DNA of 44,373 bases from Cellulomonas denverensis (GCF_012396125.1 NZ_JAAXOX010000018.1:1-44373), one strand, 5' to 3'. Positions 8,674 through 19,495 are shown, counted from the first letter of the stretch. Numbers and translations: made by a program. Notes: generated by a model from the letters alone, not told the origin.

Positions 8674-8814
8674 ATGGACCCGCGTGGATTCTCCGAGTCG
8701 ACCGAGCGCGACCTCGCCGAGCGGATCGCCGCCCGCCTGGGCTCCTGGAGCCGTGCGGCCGCCGCCCGGCTGGAGGTCATCCCGACCCAGGCCGAGGCGA
8801 CCCCGCTGAGCTGA
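8674..8814 (+). CDS. 46-residue ORF under the c-di-GMP riboswitch
   Basis: The ORF begins at ATG 8674 with GAAGGA 7 nt upstream and ends at TGA 8812-8814. The product is small and soluble: no signal peptide, no membrane helix and no cysteine. Its centre (about residues 8-34, from ESTERDLAERIAARLG to AAAARLE) could form an amphipathic helix rich in Arg, Ala and Glu. Position, ribosome-binding site and the upstream riboswitch argue that it is translated. It is the only gene the riboswitch could control, since the next gene converges 16 bp after its stop. I do not recognise the family; a small regulator or partner protein is possible. Confidence 0.65.
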   Translation: MDPRGFSESTERDLAERIAARLGSWSRAAAARLEVIPTQAEATPLS

Positions 8815-8830
8815 CCGGCACCGGCCGGCG

Positions 8831-11374
8831 CTACAGCTCGCCGACCTTGCGCAGGTAGCGCATCGCCGCCCAGCCGACCGGGATCCGCAGCCAGTAGGTC
8901 AGCACCCGGAACAGCACCGCCACCGACGTGGCGACACCGGGGTTGACCCCGACCACCGCCAGCGCGCCACCGAGCGCGAGCTCCGTGGTGCCCACCCCGC
9001 CCGGGGTCGGGGCGACCGACCCGGCGGTGTTGCCGACCAGGAACACGATCGCGACCTGCACCAGCGACAGGTCCTGGCCGAAGGCCCGCAGGCAGACCTC
9101 GAAGGCCAGCACGTAGCCCAGCGTGGTCAGGGCGTTGCCGCCGATGCCGAGCAGCAGCCGGCTCGGCTGGCCGACCACCTCGATCAGCCGGGGCCAGGTC
9201 TGCTGCAGCGTCGGCAGCGTCTTGGCGGCCACCCACTGCCGCACCCGCGGCACCAGCATCAGCGCGGCGATCACGGCGACCAGGATCCCGATCGCCAGCA
9301 CCACCACCGGGGAGATGGTGAACCGCTCCAGCTGATTGGTCCCGGAGGCCACCGACAGCACCAGCAGCATCAGCAGGGTCACCACGAACTGCGACACCTG
9401 CACCAGGGCCACGGTCGCGGTGGCCAGCGGCCCGGACACCCCGCGCTTGGTCAGCAGCCGCAGGTTCAGCGCCGCCGGACCGATCCCGGCCGGGGCGGCC
9501 AGCGCGACGAAGGTGGCCGCGGACTGGGTGACCGTGGCCCGCCAGAGCGGGATCTTCTGCGGCGCGAACGCCACCAGGGTGAGCGCGGCGCCGACCAGGG
9601 TGCTCATCCCGAAGGCGAAGGCCAGCACGCTCAGCCGCCAGTCGGTCTCGGCCAGCGCGTCGAGGATCTCCTGCAGGTTGATCGTGGTGAGCAGCACGAT
9701 CACCGCGGCCACGGTCAGCAGGATGGTGATCAGGGTGCGGGCGCCGAACCGGTTCAGCGCCACCGGCTCCACGTCGGCCTGCGGCAACCGGTCCACCAGC
9801 GCCGACCGCAGCTCGGCCAGCACCTGCTTGTGCGCGCGCAGCTCGTCCCGGGTGCGCTGCGGCAGGGCGACGGTCTGCAGCAGCGGGCCGATCGCGGCGA
9901 TGTCGCCCTCGTCCAGCACCGCCACCGCCGACTCCAGGGCGCGCGCCGGCCCGACCCGCAGCGCCAGCAGCGCCACCATCTGGGTCCGGTCCATCCGCTG
10001 CGCCAGCTCGGAGGAGGCGACGTCGCCCTGCTCCCAGCCGATGATCCACACCTCGGGGGCACCGGCCGCGTCCCGGCCGAGCAGCAGCACGTCACTGGTC
10101 AGCGCGCGGTGCGCCAGCCCGGCCTCGTGGGCGATGCCGAGCTGCCCCCAGATCGCCCGCAGCACGTCGTCGTCGATCGCCTCCGGGTCCAGGTCGGCCA
10201 GCGGCACCGCGTCGTCGATCCGGTCCTGCACCAGGATCATCGAGGAGTCGGCCTCGGCCAGGGCGTGCAGCTGCGGGGCGCGCACTCCGGCGGCGGTGGC
10301 GGTGTAGCTGAGCAGCGCCGACCGCTCCGCCGCGGACCGCAGCGACACCGTGGACCGGCCGTCCAGCCCGCGCAGCCGGATCGAGCGCCACAGCCGGGAC
10401 AGGAAGCCGATCACCGCCCGGTCGCCGTCGTAGACCACCACGTCGTACCGGTCGCCCTCGACCGTGGTCATGTCGTAGACGCGGTGGTCGGAGTAGCGGG
10501 CCATCGCCCGGGCGGCCGGGGTGCCCGGCTCGTCCTGCGGGCGCGGGGAGTCGTCGCCGGGGATGTCCTCCGGGACCCGGATCAGCAGCGCCGGGTCGAA
10601 GCCCGCACGGCGGATGCCGGCCACCAGGCTGCGGCCGTAGGCGCGCTCGGAGTGCACCCCGGAGACGTACCGGGTGGCCAGACCGCCGGCCCGGCCGATC
10701 AGCAGTGCCACCCCGAGCCCGGTGATCGACACCGACCCGGTGATCACCATGATCCCGACCGCGACCCAGACCAGGTTCCACGACCAGGACACCGTGCGGC
10801 GCCGGGTGCGCGGGCCGGTGGCGGTCAGCAGACCGGCGATCAGCGCGATGTACCCGGGGATCGTGACCGTCCAGACCCCGCCGAGCCGCACCGACAGCCC
10901 CGCGATCAGCTGGTCCGACCCGACGTGCTCGACCAGCCACAGCACGGAGGACGACGCCAGCACGGACACCACCGCGGCGGCCACGCCCTCCAGCATCTGC
11001 CGGCCCAGCCGCCGGATCGCCAGTTCGATCAGCACCGCGGTCGGCACGAAGAACGTGACCACGCTCTCCAGCAGCGCGGTCGGCACCACCAGCAGGTCCT
11101 GCAGCAGGGAGGCGACGCCCTCGACGTCCTCGGCGACCCCGGAGGTGGTGTTGTGCGCGTAGGTCGCCAGCACCATCACCAGCACCGCGCCGAGCAGGCT
11201 GAGCACCACGCCGAGCAGGTCGCTGGGGTGGTGCACCCGGTTCTCCGGGGTGTCGACCACCCGGGCACGCGCCGGTGCCGACGTCGGCGCCGGCGGGGAC
11301 GTCACGGGCGGCACACCGGCGTCGTCGCCGGACCGACCGGGCGCCGCCGGCGCGCTGGTCGGCGTGTCGGGCAT
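8831..11374 (-). CDS. YbhN/AglD (LPG synthase TM) family protein with kinase-like domain
   Basis: The product is 847 residues from ATG 11374; the frame opens further upstream, but that part has no coding character. A Pro/Ala-rich N-terminus (about 1-50) is followed by membrane helices (about 52-230), a cytosolic kinase-like region (about 245-530) and a C-terminal multi-helix LPG_synthase_TM/UPF0104 domain (about 545-840) with VAPTPGGVGTTELALGG. The kinase-like part keeps a catalytic-loop remnant, GLAHRAL at 419-425, but the DFG position reads IIGWEQG at 444-450. It is therefore probably a pseudokinase. The membrane domain resembles MprF flippase domains and glycolipid-related YbhN proteins; the substrate is unknown. 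It converges on the riboswitch ORF. Confidence 0.82.
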   Translation of the reverse strand: MPDTPTSAPAAPGRSGDDAGVPPVTSPPAPTSAPARARVVDTPENRVHHPSDLLGVVLSLLGAVLVMVLATYAHNTTSGVAEDVEGVASLLQDLLVVPTALLESVVTFFVPTAVLIELAIRRLGRQMLEGVAAAVVSVLASSSVLWLVEHVGSDQLIAGLSVRLGGVWTVTIPGYIALIAGLLTATGPRTRRRTVSWSWNLVWVAVGIMVITGSVSITGLGVALLIGRAGGLATRYVSGVHSERAYGRSLVAGIRRAGFDPALLIRVPEDIPGDDSPRPQDEPGTPAARAMARYSDHRVYDMTTVEGDRYDVVVYDGDRAVIGFLSRLWRSIRLRGLDGRSTVSLRSAAERSALLSYTATAAGVRAPQLHALAEADSSMILVQDRIDDAVPLADLDPEAIDDDVLRAIWGQLGIAHEAGLAHRALTSDVLLLGRDAAGAPEVWIIGWEQGDVASSELAQRMDRTQMVALLALRVGPARALESAVAVLDEGDIAAIGPLLQTVALPQRTRDELRAHKQVLAELRSALVDRLPQADVEPVALNRFGARTLITILLTVAAVIVLLTTINLQEILDALAETDWRLSVLAFAFGMSTLVGAALTLVAFAPQKIPLWRATVTQSAATFVALAAPAGIGPAALNLRLLTKRGVSGPLATATVALVQVSQFVVTLLMLLVLSVASGTNQLERFTISPVVVLAIGILVAVIAALMLVPRVRQWVAAKTLPTLQQTWPRLIEVVGQPSRLLLGIGGNALTTLGYVLAFEVCLRAFGQDLSLVQVAIVFLVGNTAGSVAPTPGGVGTTELALGGALAVVGVNPGVATSVAVLFRVLTYWLRIPVGWAAMRYLRKVGEL

Positions 11375-11570
11375 GGTCCGGATTCTAGGCAACCGGTGGG
11401 TCGCAGGCCCGGTAGAACGGCCTGGATCCGGCGATTCCGTCCTTGCGACGGAGCCCGGCACGATGCGGGTCATCCCCGAGGAGGATGCGCGTCCCCGTGG
11501 TGCGCCGCACCGGCCGGGGCTAGCGTGACCTGCGCGGGGAGCGCCGGGCTCCCGGACGGGAGGCGCTCGG

Positions 11571-12179
11571 ATGGACGTCAACGGTCGGATCTCGACCCTG
11601 CTGGGCCGGGTCTGGTGGATGCCGGTGCTGCGCGGGGTGCTGCTGGTGGTGCTCGGGCTCCTGATGCTGGTCGAGCCGCTGCGCACCCTGACCGCCCTGG
11701 GCTGGATCTACGGCGCCTTCGCGGTGGCGGACGGCCTGGTGGTGCTGGGTCAGGCGTTCCTGGTCCGCGGCCGTCCCGGTCTGGGCTGGTGGGTGGCGGA
11801 GGCCGTGGTGTCGATCGCCTTCGGCGTGATCATCATGCTGTGGCCCGGCCTGACCGCCCTGGTGCTGTTCTACCTGCTGGCGCTGTGGGCGCTGGTGGTC
11901 GGCGTGATGGCGCTGATCGTCGCCGCGACCCAGTTCCGGGCCCGCGATCTGGGCTGGGTGGGCACGCTGATGTTCGGCCTGATCGGCTTCCTGTTCGGCG
12001 TGATGCTGGCGTTGCAGCCGCAGGAGTCGCTGACCGTGGTGGTGGCGATGTTCGGGCTGTTCGCGCTGGTCGGTGGCGCGGTGATGATCGTGGCCGGCTT
12101 CGTCACCCGGTCCTTCGGGCGGCAGCTGCAGGCGTTCTCGGACAGCGCGGCGTCGTCCGGGGCCGGCCCGGTCTCCTGA
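11571..12179 (+). CDS. HdeD family membrane protein (DUF308)
   Basis: This 202-residue protein has six predicted membrane helices arranged as three similar hairpins. Family-type segments include PVLRGVLLVVLGLLMLVEP (about 18-36), the central helix pair FGVIIMLWPGLTALVLFYLL and GLIGFLFGVMLALQP. ATG 11571 is preceded by GGGAGG. HdeD-type proteins were first linked to acid resistance in Escherichia coli; in actinobacteria the role is unclear. The 196-bp gap to the divergent YbhN-type gene should hold both promoters, but I cannot assign them. Confidence 0.85.
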   Translation: MDVNGRISTLLGRVWWMPVLRGVLLVVLGLLMLVEPLRTLTALGWIYGAFAVADGLVVLGQAFLVRGRPGLGWWVAEAVVSIAFGVIIMLWPGLTALVLFYLLALWALVVGVMALIVAATQFRARDLGWVGTLMFGLIGFLFGVMLALQPQESLTVVVAMFGLFALVGGAVMIVAGFVTRSFGRQLQAFSDSAASSGAGPVS

Positions 12180-12265
12180 CGGACGAACCGCGTCGCTGAC
12201 CTGGTCTTCTTCCGGTTTTGGACGCGATGGTGCGAGACTGGGGCCGCGCCGCCGGGGAGGTCCTG

Positions 12266-12913
12266 ATGTCCGTCGTACCGAGTGAGTCCGAGTCAGCCCG
12301 GATCGTGCTGCCCGCACGGGCGCCCGACCGTCTGCGCCGGCTCGGGGTGTCGATCGAGCGCCTCGGTATCGCGCTGGACGCCGGGGACGTGGCCGCGCGA
12401 CAGCTCGACGAGTTCGCCCCTGCGACCGGAGTGGGGCTCGAGCGCTGGATCCACACGGTGCAGAGCTTGCGTCAGGGCCTGGCCGAGGACGGCTGGACCA
12501 TCGACAACCCGGACAACGTGCCGCTCGCCGTGGATCCGACCGGGACGACAGCGATCCGCGTCGCGAGCGGGACCTCTGACATCGGCCGCGCCGGAGGTGA
12601 CGGACCGCAGCGCAAGCACCCCAAGCCCGGCGCGAAGCCGACCGGTCGGGTCAGCGGGCAACTGCAGTTCGACTTCGATGCCAGTCTCCGGCCGTGGCAA
12701 CCGAGGACCGGCCTGCTCACCTGGTGGCTGCTCTACTACCGCGCTCCGTACGACGAGCTCCGCGCGGAGCTGTCGTGGGCGGTCGGCGAGTCGGCGGGTG
12801 AACTGACCTGGGGGGAGCGGGTGCTTCTTCCCCCGCGGACCTTCGGCCCGGATGTGGTCATTCCCGCCGACGCGGGGGACGACGAAGTCGAGTTCGATGT
12901 CCGCGCACGCTGA
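12266..12913 (+). CDS. Protein of unknown function, coupled to XRE-ImmA gene
   Basis: The product is 215 residues from ATG 12266, chosen because GGGGAGG lies just upstream; an in-frame codon at 12218 lacks such a site. It is soluble with no signal peptide. An N-terminal helical part (about 15-80) leads to a middle with TTAIRVASGTSDIG and a basic, proline-rich stretch. The C-terminal half is rich in tryptophan, with LLTWWLLYYRAPYDELRAEL and ELTWGERVLLPP. I cannot name the family. Its last 17 bp overlap the next gene, so the two are almost certainly translated together. A toxin, an inhibitor or a cleavage target of the downstream protease are possible roles, none proven. Confidence 0.75.
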   Translation: MSVVPSESESARIVLPARAPDRLRRLGVSIERLGIALDAGDVAARQLDEFAPATGVGLERWIHTVQSLRQGLAEDGWTIDNPDNVPLAVDPTGTTAIRVASGTSDIGRAGGDGPQRKHPKPGAKPTGRVSGQLQFDFDASLRPWQPRTGLLTWWLLYYRAPYDELRAELSWAVGESAGELTWGERVLLPPRTFGPDVVIPADAGDDEVEFDVRAR

Positions 12914-13991
12914 GGCGCGCCTGTCCCCGTCCCGGATTCGGCTCGCTCGCGAGCGCCGGGGCCTGACGAAGGTCGCGCTGGCAGCCGAACTCGGCGTGAC
13001 CGCACGGGTCCTGCAGACCTACGAGAACGAGGGCGCCCCCGGCGCGCGGGCCGACGACCTCGCCGTGGCCCTGGAGGTCACTCCACGCTTCTTCCATCTG
13101 CCCGACCGGGACGCGATCACGCCGGAGCAGGGCTTCTTCCGTGCGCTGCGCCGGGCCAGCGCCGCCCAGCTCGGCCGTGCCCGCGCGGCGGCCGGGATCG
13201 GGTTCGAGATCTACGAGTGGGTGACCGCGCGGTACGAACTCCCGGAGCTGGTGCTGCCCGACGTCGACGCGGCCACTCCCGAGCTGGCGGCCGCGACCGT
13301 GCGCGCGGTCTGGGGGCGCGGCGATGAGCGGTTGCCGAATCTCGTCCAGCTGAGCGAGGCGCACGGGGTCCGGGTGATGAGCCTGCCCAGCGACGCCGAG
13401 GCGGTCGATGCGTTCAGCGTCTGGCACGCGGGACTGCCCTACGTGTTCCTGTCGAGGTCCAAGAGCCCGGAACGCTCTCGCTTCGACCTCGCGCACGAGC
13501 TGGGACACCTGGTGATGCACTCGGGCGCGCGGGCCGGGGTGGAGGTCGAACGAGAGGCCGACCAGTTCGCGGCCGCTCTGCTGATGCCCCGGGACGGCCT
13601 GTCGGCTCGTGCGGGTCGCGAGCCGGCAGTGCCCGAGATCCTCCGGCTCCGGAGTCACTACCGCGTCTCGGCCATGGCGATGACGAGGAGACTGCACGCG
13701 ATCGGCAAGCTCACGGAGTGGTCCTACCGGCAGAACTGTGTGCAGCTGTCCCGGCAGGGTTTCCGCGTCGGCGAGCCCGACGGCATCGAACCGGAACGCT
13801 CCCGCGTCTTCGCGACCGTGTTCGCTGCACTCCGCGACCAGGGGGTGACCGCTCAGGATGTCGCGGCGGAGCTGGGGATCACCGCCCGGGAACTTCATCT
13901 CATGACGCTCGGTCACGCGCCCGCGCCGATCGAGGGTGGCGCCGAGCGGACCGAGCGCCCCTCGGGCGCCCATCTGCGCCTGGTGCGCTGA
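12897..13991 (+). CDS. XRE-family regulator with ImmA/IrrE-type metallopeptidase domain
   Basis: The product is 364 residues from ATG 12897, inside the end of the preceding gene. An N-terminal helix-turn-helix (about 10-66, RIRLARERRGLTKVALAAEL) is followed by a linker and a COG2856/M78 peptidase domain. Zinc ligands are visible: H200-ELG-H204 and the downstream glutamate E220 in READQFAAALLMP. A second helix-turn-helix-like segment lies at the C-terminus (TAQDVAAELGITARELHLM). Family members such as ImmA and IrrE cleave repressors to switch on mobile-element or stress genes, and others act in toxin-antitoxin-like pairs. With its partner this looks like a self-contained two-gene module. Confidence 0.85.
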   Translation: MSAHAEARLSPSRIRLARERRGLTKVALAAELGVTARVLQTYENEGAPGARADDLAVALEVTPRFFHLPDRDAITPEQGFFRALRRASAAQLGRARAAAGIGFEIYEWVTARYELPELVLPDVDAATPELAAATVRAVWGRGDERLPNLVQLSEAHGVRVMSLPSDAEAVDAFSVWHAGLPYVFLSRSKSPERSRFDLAHELGHLVMHSGARAGVEVEREADQFAAALLMPRDGLSARAGREPAVPEILRLRSHYRVSAMAMTRRLHAIGKLTEWSYRQNCVQLSRQGFRVGEPDGIEPERSRVFATVFAALRDQGVTAQDVAAELGITARELHLMTLGHAPAPIEGGAERTERPSGAHLRLVR

Positions 13992-14000
13992 CCGGCCCGG

Positions 14001-14816
14001 TCAGCTGATCCCGAGCGCCGCCAGCCAGGCGTCCGGCAGCAGGGCGTACCCGACGAAGGACACCACGTCCAGCACGGTGTGCGCGACGACCAGCGGCATC
14101 ACCCGTCGCTTGCGCCGGTAGTACTCGGCGAAGACCAGCCCCATCACCACGTTGCCGAAGAACGGGCCGATGCCCTGGTACAGGTGGTACGACCCGCGCA
14201 GCAGGGCGCTGGTGACGACGATCGCGATCGGGCTCCACCGCAGTTCGCGCAGGCGCTCCATCAGGTAGCCGACCACGATCACCTCCTCCAGCAGCGCGTT
14301 GTACAGCGCCGACAGCAGGAGCACCGGGACGGTCCACCAGGCGCTGTTCAACGCGGCGGCCTGCACCTCGACCGTGATCCCGATCGCGCGGCCGGCCACG
14401 TACAGGCCCAGGCCGGGCAGGCCGATCAGTGCGGCCAGCCCGACCCCGACACCCAGGTCCCGCAGCGGCCGGGCGGCGTCCAGGCCGATCCGGCGCAGGG
14501 CGCTGCGACCGTTGTGGGACAGCAGGTACAGCGCCAGCGCGACCGGGACCAGCCCGAAGCCGATCGACAGCAGTTGGTAGACCAGGTCCAGGTACGGGCG
14601 CTCGGACTGGCTGACGTTCAGCGAGGCGGACTGGTCACGCAGCGGGGTGTCCGCTGTGAGCCGGGCGATGATGTTGACCACCGCGTACACCCCGGCCTTG
14701 CCCAGCGACAGGCCGAGGACGATCCAGATCTCGGCGGTGATCCGGCGGCGACGGGCACGTTCGGAGGGGAGTGGGGCAGCGGTGCTCACGACCGGGGCGG
14801 CATCGGACTCGGACAC
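14001..14816 (-). CDS. CPBP family intramembrane glutamic protease
   Basis: This 271-residue membrane protein starts at GTG 14816. Motifs of the CPBP/Rce1-like family are present: the paired glutamates in ALLEEVIVVGYLMERLR (about 190-206), the histidine in GSYHLYQGIG (about 220-230), and the downstream NVVMGLVFAEYYRRK segment. About eight hydrophobic segments are visible. Bacterial members are linked to self-immunity to bacteriocins or to prenyl-protein-like processing, but most are uncharacterised. It converges on the XRE-ImmA gene with only 9 bp between the stops. Confidence 0.85.
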   Translation of the reverse strand: MSESDAAPVVSTAAPLPSERARRRRITAEIWIVLGLSLGKAGVYAVVNIIARLTADTPLRDQSASLNVSQSERPYLDLVYQLLSIGFGLVPVALALYLLSHNGRSALRRIGLDAARPLRDLGVGVGLAALIGLPGLGLYVAGRAIGITVEVQAAALNSAWWTVPVLLLSALYNALLEEVIVVGYLMERLRELRWSPIAIVVTSALLRGSYHLYQGIGPFFGNVVMGLVFAEYYRRKRRVMPLVVAHTVLDVVSFVGYALLPDAWLAALGIS

Positions 14817-14867
14817 GTCGGCAGCCTACGGGGCCAGGCCGGGAGATCGCTGGACGGCGGCTGGGCG

Positions 14868-15608
14868 TCAGCCGCGCAGGGCCAGCGCCGCCGCCGACAC
14901 CAGGGCCGGGTCGGTCACGGTGTAGCCCGCGTCGCCACCACCACCGGGACCGCCGTCGGCCTGGACCGCGCGGCTGGCCGACAGGTGCACCGCGTCCACG
15001 CCGAGGGCGACCAGCGGGGGGATGTCCTCCGGCCGCACGCCACCGCCGGCCATCACCTGGATCCGCCCGGCGGCGTGCTCGACCAGCGCGGCCAACCGGT
15101 CGGCGCCCTCGATCGCCCGGGGCGCGCCGCCCGAGGTCAGGACCCGGCGCACCCCGGCCTCGACCAGCTGGTCCAGGGCTGCCAGCGGGTCGGCGACGGT
15201 GTCGATCGCCCGGTGGAAGGTGACGTCGATGCCGTCGGCGGCCTCGACCAGCCGGGCGAGCAGTGCCCGGTCGACCTGGCCATCGGTGGTCAGGCCCCCG
15301 ACCACCACGCCGTCGGCCCCGGCAGAGCGGATCATCCGCACGTCCCGGACCAGCACCTCGGCCTCGTGCTCGGCGTACTCGAAGCCGCCGGGCCGGGTGC
15401 GGACCAGCACGTGCACCTCCGGGGCGGGCCGTCCGGCGCCGCGCAGGAAGCCCCGCTCACCGAGCACGGTGCCCAGCAGGCCGGCGCTCGGGGTCAGGCC
15501 CCCGGTGGCGGCGAGGCCCGCGCACAGCTCGATCCGCTGGGCGCCGGCCTCCGCGGCGATCCGGTAACCGACCGCGTCCTGCACGGCGATCTCCAGGGCA
15601 ACGGTCAC
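14868..15608 (-). CDS. cutC: CutC family copper homeostasis protein
   Basis: This 246-residue TIM-barrel protein starts at GTG 15608, chosen because GGAGGA lies 5-6 nt upstream. Family blocks are in order: RIELCAGLAATGGLTPS near the N-terminus, VHVLVRTRPGGFEY, GADGVVVGGLTTDGQVD, VTFHRAID, RVLTSGGAP and VMAGGGV. CutC has been linked to copper tolerance, although its direct copper role is debated. Its place next to the copA-copZ-csoR operon supports a copper-related role here. The 93-bp gap to copA holds a terminator hairpin, so cutC is probably transcribed on its own. Confidence 0.9.
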   Translation of the reverse strand: MTVALEIAVQDAVGYRIAAEAGAQRIELCAGLAATGGLTPSAGLLGTVLGERGFLRGAGRPAPEVHVLVRTRPGGFEYAEHEAEVLVRDVRMIRSAGADGVVVGGLTTDGQVDRALLARLVEAADGIDVTFHRAIDTVADPLAALDQLVEAGVRRVLTSGGAPRAIEGADRLAALVEHAAGRIQVMAGGGVRPEDIPPLVALGVDAVHLSASRAVQADGGPGGGGDAGYTVTDPALVSAAALALRG

Positions 15609-15658
15609 GGCGGTCCTCCAGCGTCGGGTCGGCTTCGATCGCATCATGCCGCACGCGA

Positions 15659-15683
15659 CCCGGGACCCTCAGGGAGTCCCGGG
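15659..15683 (-). terminator. Hairpin after copA
   Basis: CCCGGGAC (15659-15666) pairs with GTCCCGGG (15676-15683) around a 9-nt loop, just past the copA stop at 15702. It has no T-run. It probably ends the csoR-copZ-copA transcript. Confidence 0.6.
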
Positions 15684-15701
15684 CCGACGTGTGCAGACCG
15701 G

Positions 15702-18103
<2,402 letters not shown>

Positions 18104-18107
<4 letters not shown>

Positions 18108-18334
18108 AGCAACGATCCCTTCGGCGTGACGGCGTAGCCCGCCTCGTCGACGGCCGCGGCGATCGCGGCGTCGTCCAGCGGAGCCTCGGAGATGACGGTG
18201 ACCGGCGAGGAACCCCCGGCGACCAGCTCGACCTGCACGTCCTGCACACCGGGCAGTGCGGTCAGCTCCTCGGTGACGTGCTTGACGCAGTTGCCGCAGG
18301 TCATGCCGTCGACGGAGAAAGTGGTGGTGGTCAT
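18104..18334 (-). CDS. copZ: Copper chaperone CopZ (heavy-metal-associated domain)
   Basis: This 76-residue HMA domain has the Cu(I)-binding motif GMTCGNC (about 10-16) and the expected beta-alpha-beta-beta-alpha-beta length. It should bind cytosolic Cu(I) and pass it to the pump encoded next. The start is ATG 18334. The gene lies 23 bp after csoR and overlaps copA by 4 nt, so all three form one operon. Confidence 0.93.
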
Positions 18335-18357
18335 GACGATGTCCTCTCGGTTGGGGT

Positions 18358-18639
18358 TCAGCTCCGCACCAGGCGGGCGATGGCGTCGGCGGCTTCCTTG
18401 ACCTTGGCCTCGCCCTCCTCGGGCGACTTGCGGGCCGCGTCCACCACGCAGTGGCCGAGGTGGTCCTCGACCAGCGCGATGCTCACCGACTGCAGGGCCT
18501 TGGTCACCGCGGCGACCTGGGTGAGGACGTCGATGCAGTACACGTCCTCGTCGATCATCCGGGCGATGCCGCGCACCTGGCCCTCGATCCGGCGCATGCG
18601 CTTGGCGTAGTCGTCCTTGTTCGGGGTGTATCCGTGCAC
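18358..18639 (-). CDS. csoR: CsoR family copper-sensing repressor
   Basis: The product is 93 residues from GTG 18639, chosen because GGAGG lies 6 nt upstream and the protein then has the usual CsoR length. It is all-helical, with the N-terminal RMRRIEGQVRGIARMIDED block. The Cu(I) ligands are present: the cysteine in DVYCIDVL and the His...Cys pair in EDHLGHCVV, spaced four residues apart as in the Mycobacterium tuberculosis protein. In the family, Cu(I) binding releases the repressor from DNA. A perfect CsoR-type palindrome lies about 40 bp upstream, so the operon is probably self-regulated and induced by copper. Confidence 0.94.
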   Translation of the reverse strand: MHGYTPNKDDYAKRMRRIEGQVRGIARMIDEDVYCIDVLTQVAAVTKALQSVSIALVEDHLGHCVVDAARKSPEEGEAKVKEAADAIARLVRS

Positions 18640-18678
18640 GGTGGCCTCCGGGTCGTCGGTGTCGACGGGCTCAACCGT

Positions 18679-18695
18679 ATACCCCCTGGGGGTAT
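18679..18695. promoter_or_regulatory. CsoR operator
   Basis: ATACCCCCTGGGGGTAT is a perfect 17-bp palindrome with a central T, 40 bp upstream of the csoR start. It has the G/C-tract form known for CsoR operators (type ATACCCCCnGGGGGTAT). It should control csoR-copZ-copA on the minus strand. Confidence 0.9.
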
Positions 18696-18706
18696 TCCGC
18701 GCAGGG

Positions 18707-19429
18707 TCACCCCCGCCGCAGCACCGGCCCGTGCCCCGGCACCACGACCTCGGCCGGCATCGCGGCCACCGCCTCCCGCCCCGCACGGGCGAGCGCCGGG
18801 TCGTGGTGGAAGAACTCGGGCAGGTCGACCAGCCCGGGCCGCTGCGGCCGGGGACCCGCCGGGTGCCCGGTCACCGCGGTGTCACCGGAGGCGATCACCC
18901 CGGAGTCGCCGAGCACAACCACCGCACTGCCCGGGGTGTGACCGGGAACCGACCGCAGCACCGGTGCCAGCGGCAGGTCGAGCGGCTGATCGGCGGGGGC
19001 GGCGAGGGCGTCGGGCACCGCGACCTCCCGCAGGCCACCGGCGGCCATCGCGGCCAGCGCCCACCGGGAGACCCGGGGCCGCCAGAGCGAGGGGGCGATC
19101 TCCGCGATCCCGGCCTGGTGCACGGTCTGGCCGCGCAGCGCGGGCAGCTCTTCGGCCAGGGCGTACACCGGGAAGCCGAGCCCGGCGCGCAGCTGGGCGA
19201 AGCCGCCGATGTGGTCGACGTGGCCGTGGGTGGCGATCCCGGCGACCAGATCCTCCGGTCGGCGGCCGACCTGATGCAGCGACTCGACCAGGGCGTCGAT
19301 CTGCCCGGGGTAGCCGGAGTCGATCAGCAGGACGGCGTCACCATCGACGGCGATCAGCCAGTTGGCCAGGGGCGTGCGGGCGGTGAACAGGCCGGGTGCG
19401 GTCTCCCGGACCGCGAGCTGCGGGGTCAT
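18707..19429 (-). CDS. MBL-fold metallo-hydrolase
   Basis: This 240-residue protein starts at ATG 19429. The metallo-beta-lactamase signature is HGHVDHIGG (about 68-76), preceded by LLIDSGYPG and followed by SVPGHTPGSAVVV and VIASGDTAV, and closing with VVPGHGPV. It should bind two metal ions and hydrolyse an ester, thioester or similar substrate. The fold is clear but the substrate is not. The gene ends just 12 bp from the CsoR palindrome yet reads towards it, so it is not part of the copper operon. It has no signal peptide. Confidence 0.88.
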   Translation of the reverse strand: MTPQLAVRETAPGLFTARTPLANWLIAVDGDAVLLIDSGYPGQIDALVESLHQVGRRPEDLVAGIATHGHVDHIGGFAQLRAGLGFPVYALAEELPALRGQTVHQAGIAEIAPSLWRPRVSRWALAAMAAGGLREVAVPDALAAPADQPLDLPLAPVLRSVPGHTPGSAVVVLGDSGVIASGDTAVTGHPAGPRPQRPGLVDLPEFFHHDPALARAGREAVAAMPAEVVVPGHGPVLRRG

Positions 19430-19448
19430 GCTGCGACGGTAGGCCGGG

Positions 19449-19486
19449 GCCGGTGGTGGGCGCAGGCACTTCGGCCCACCACCGGC
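19449..19486 (-). terminator. Strong hairpin after the peptide ABC operon
   Basis: GCCGGTGGTGGGC (19449-19461) pairs perfectly over 13 bp with GCCCACCACCGGC (19474-19486), with a 12-nt loop. It lies between the ATPase stop (19496) and the MBL gene start (19429). It has no T-run. Confidence 0.75.
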
Positions 19487-19495
19487 ACCCGATCC

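Noticed and set aside
11375..11570. Regulatory RNA in the gap between the YbhN-type and HdeD genes.
   Set aside because: Short GC-rich inverted repeats are present but none is stronger than expected in such GC-rich DNA, and no known motif is seen.
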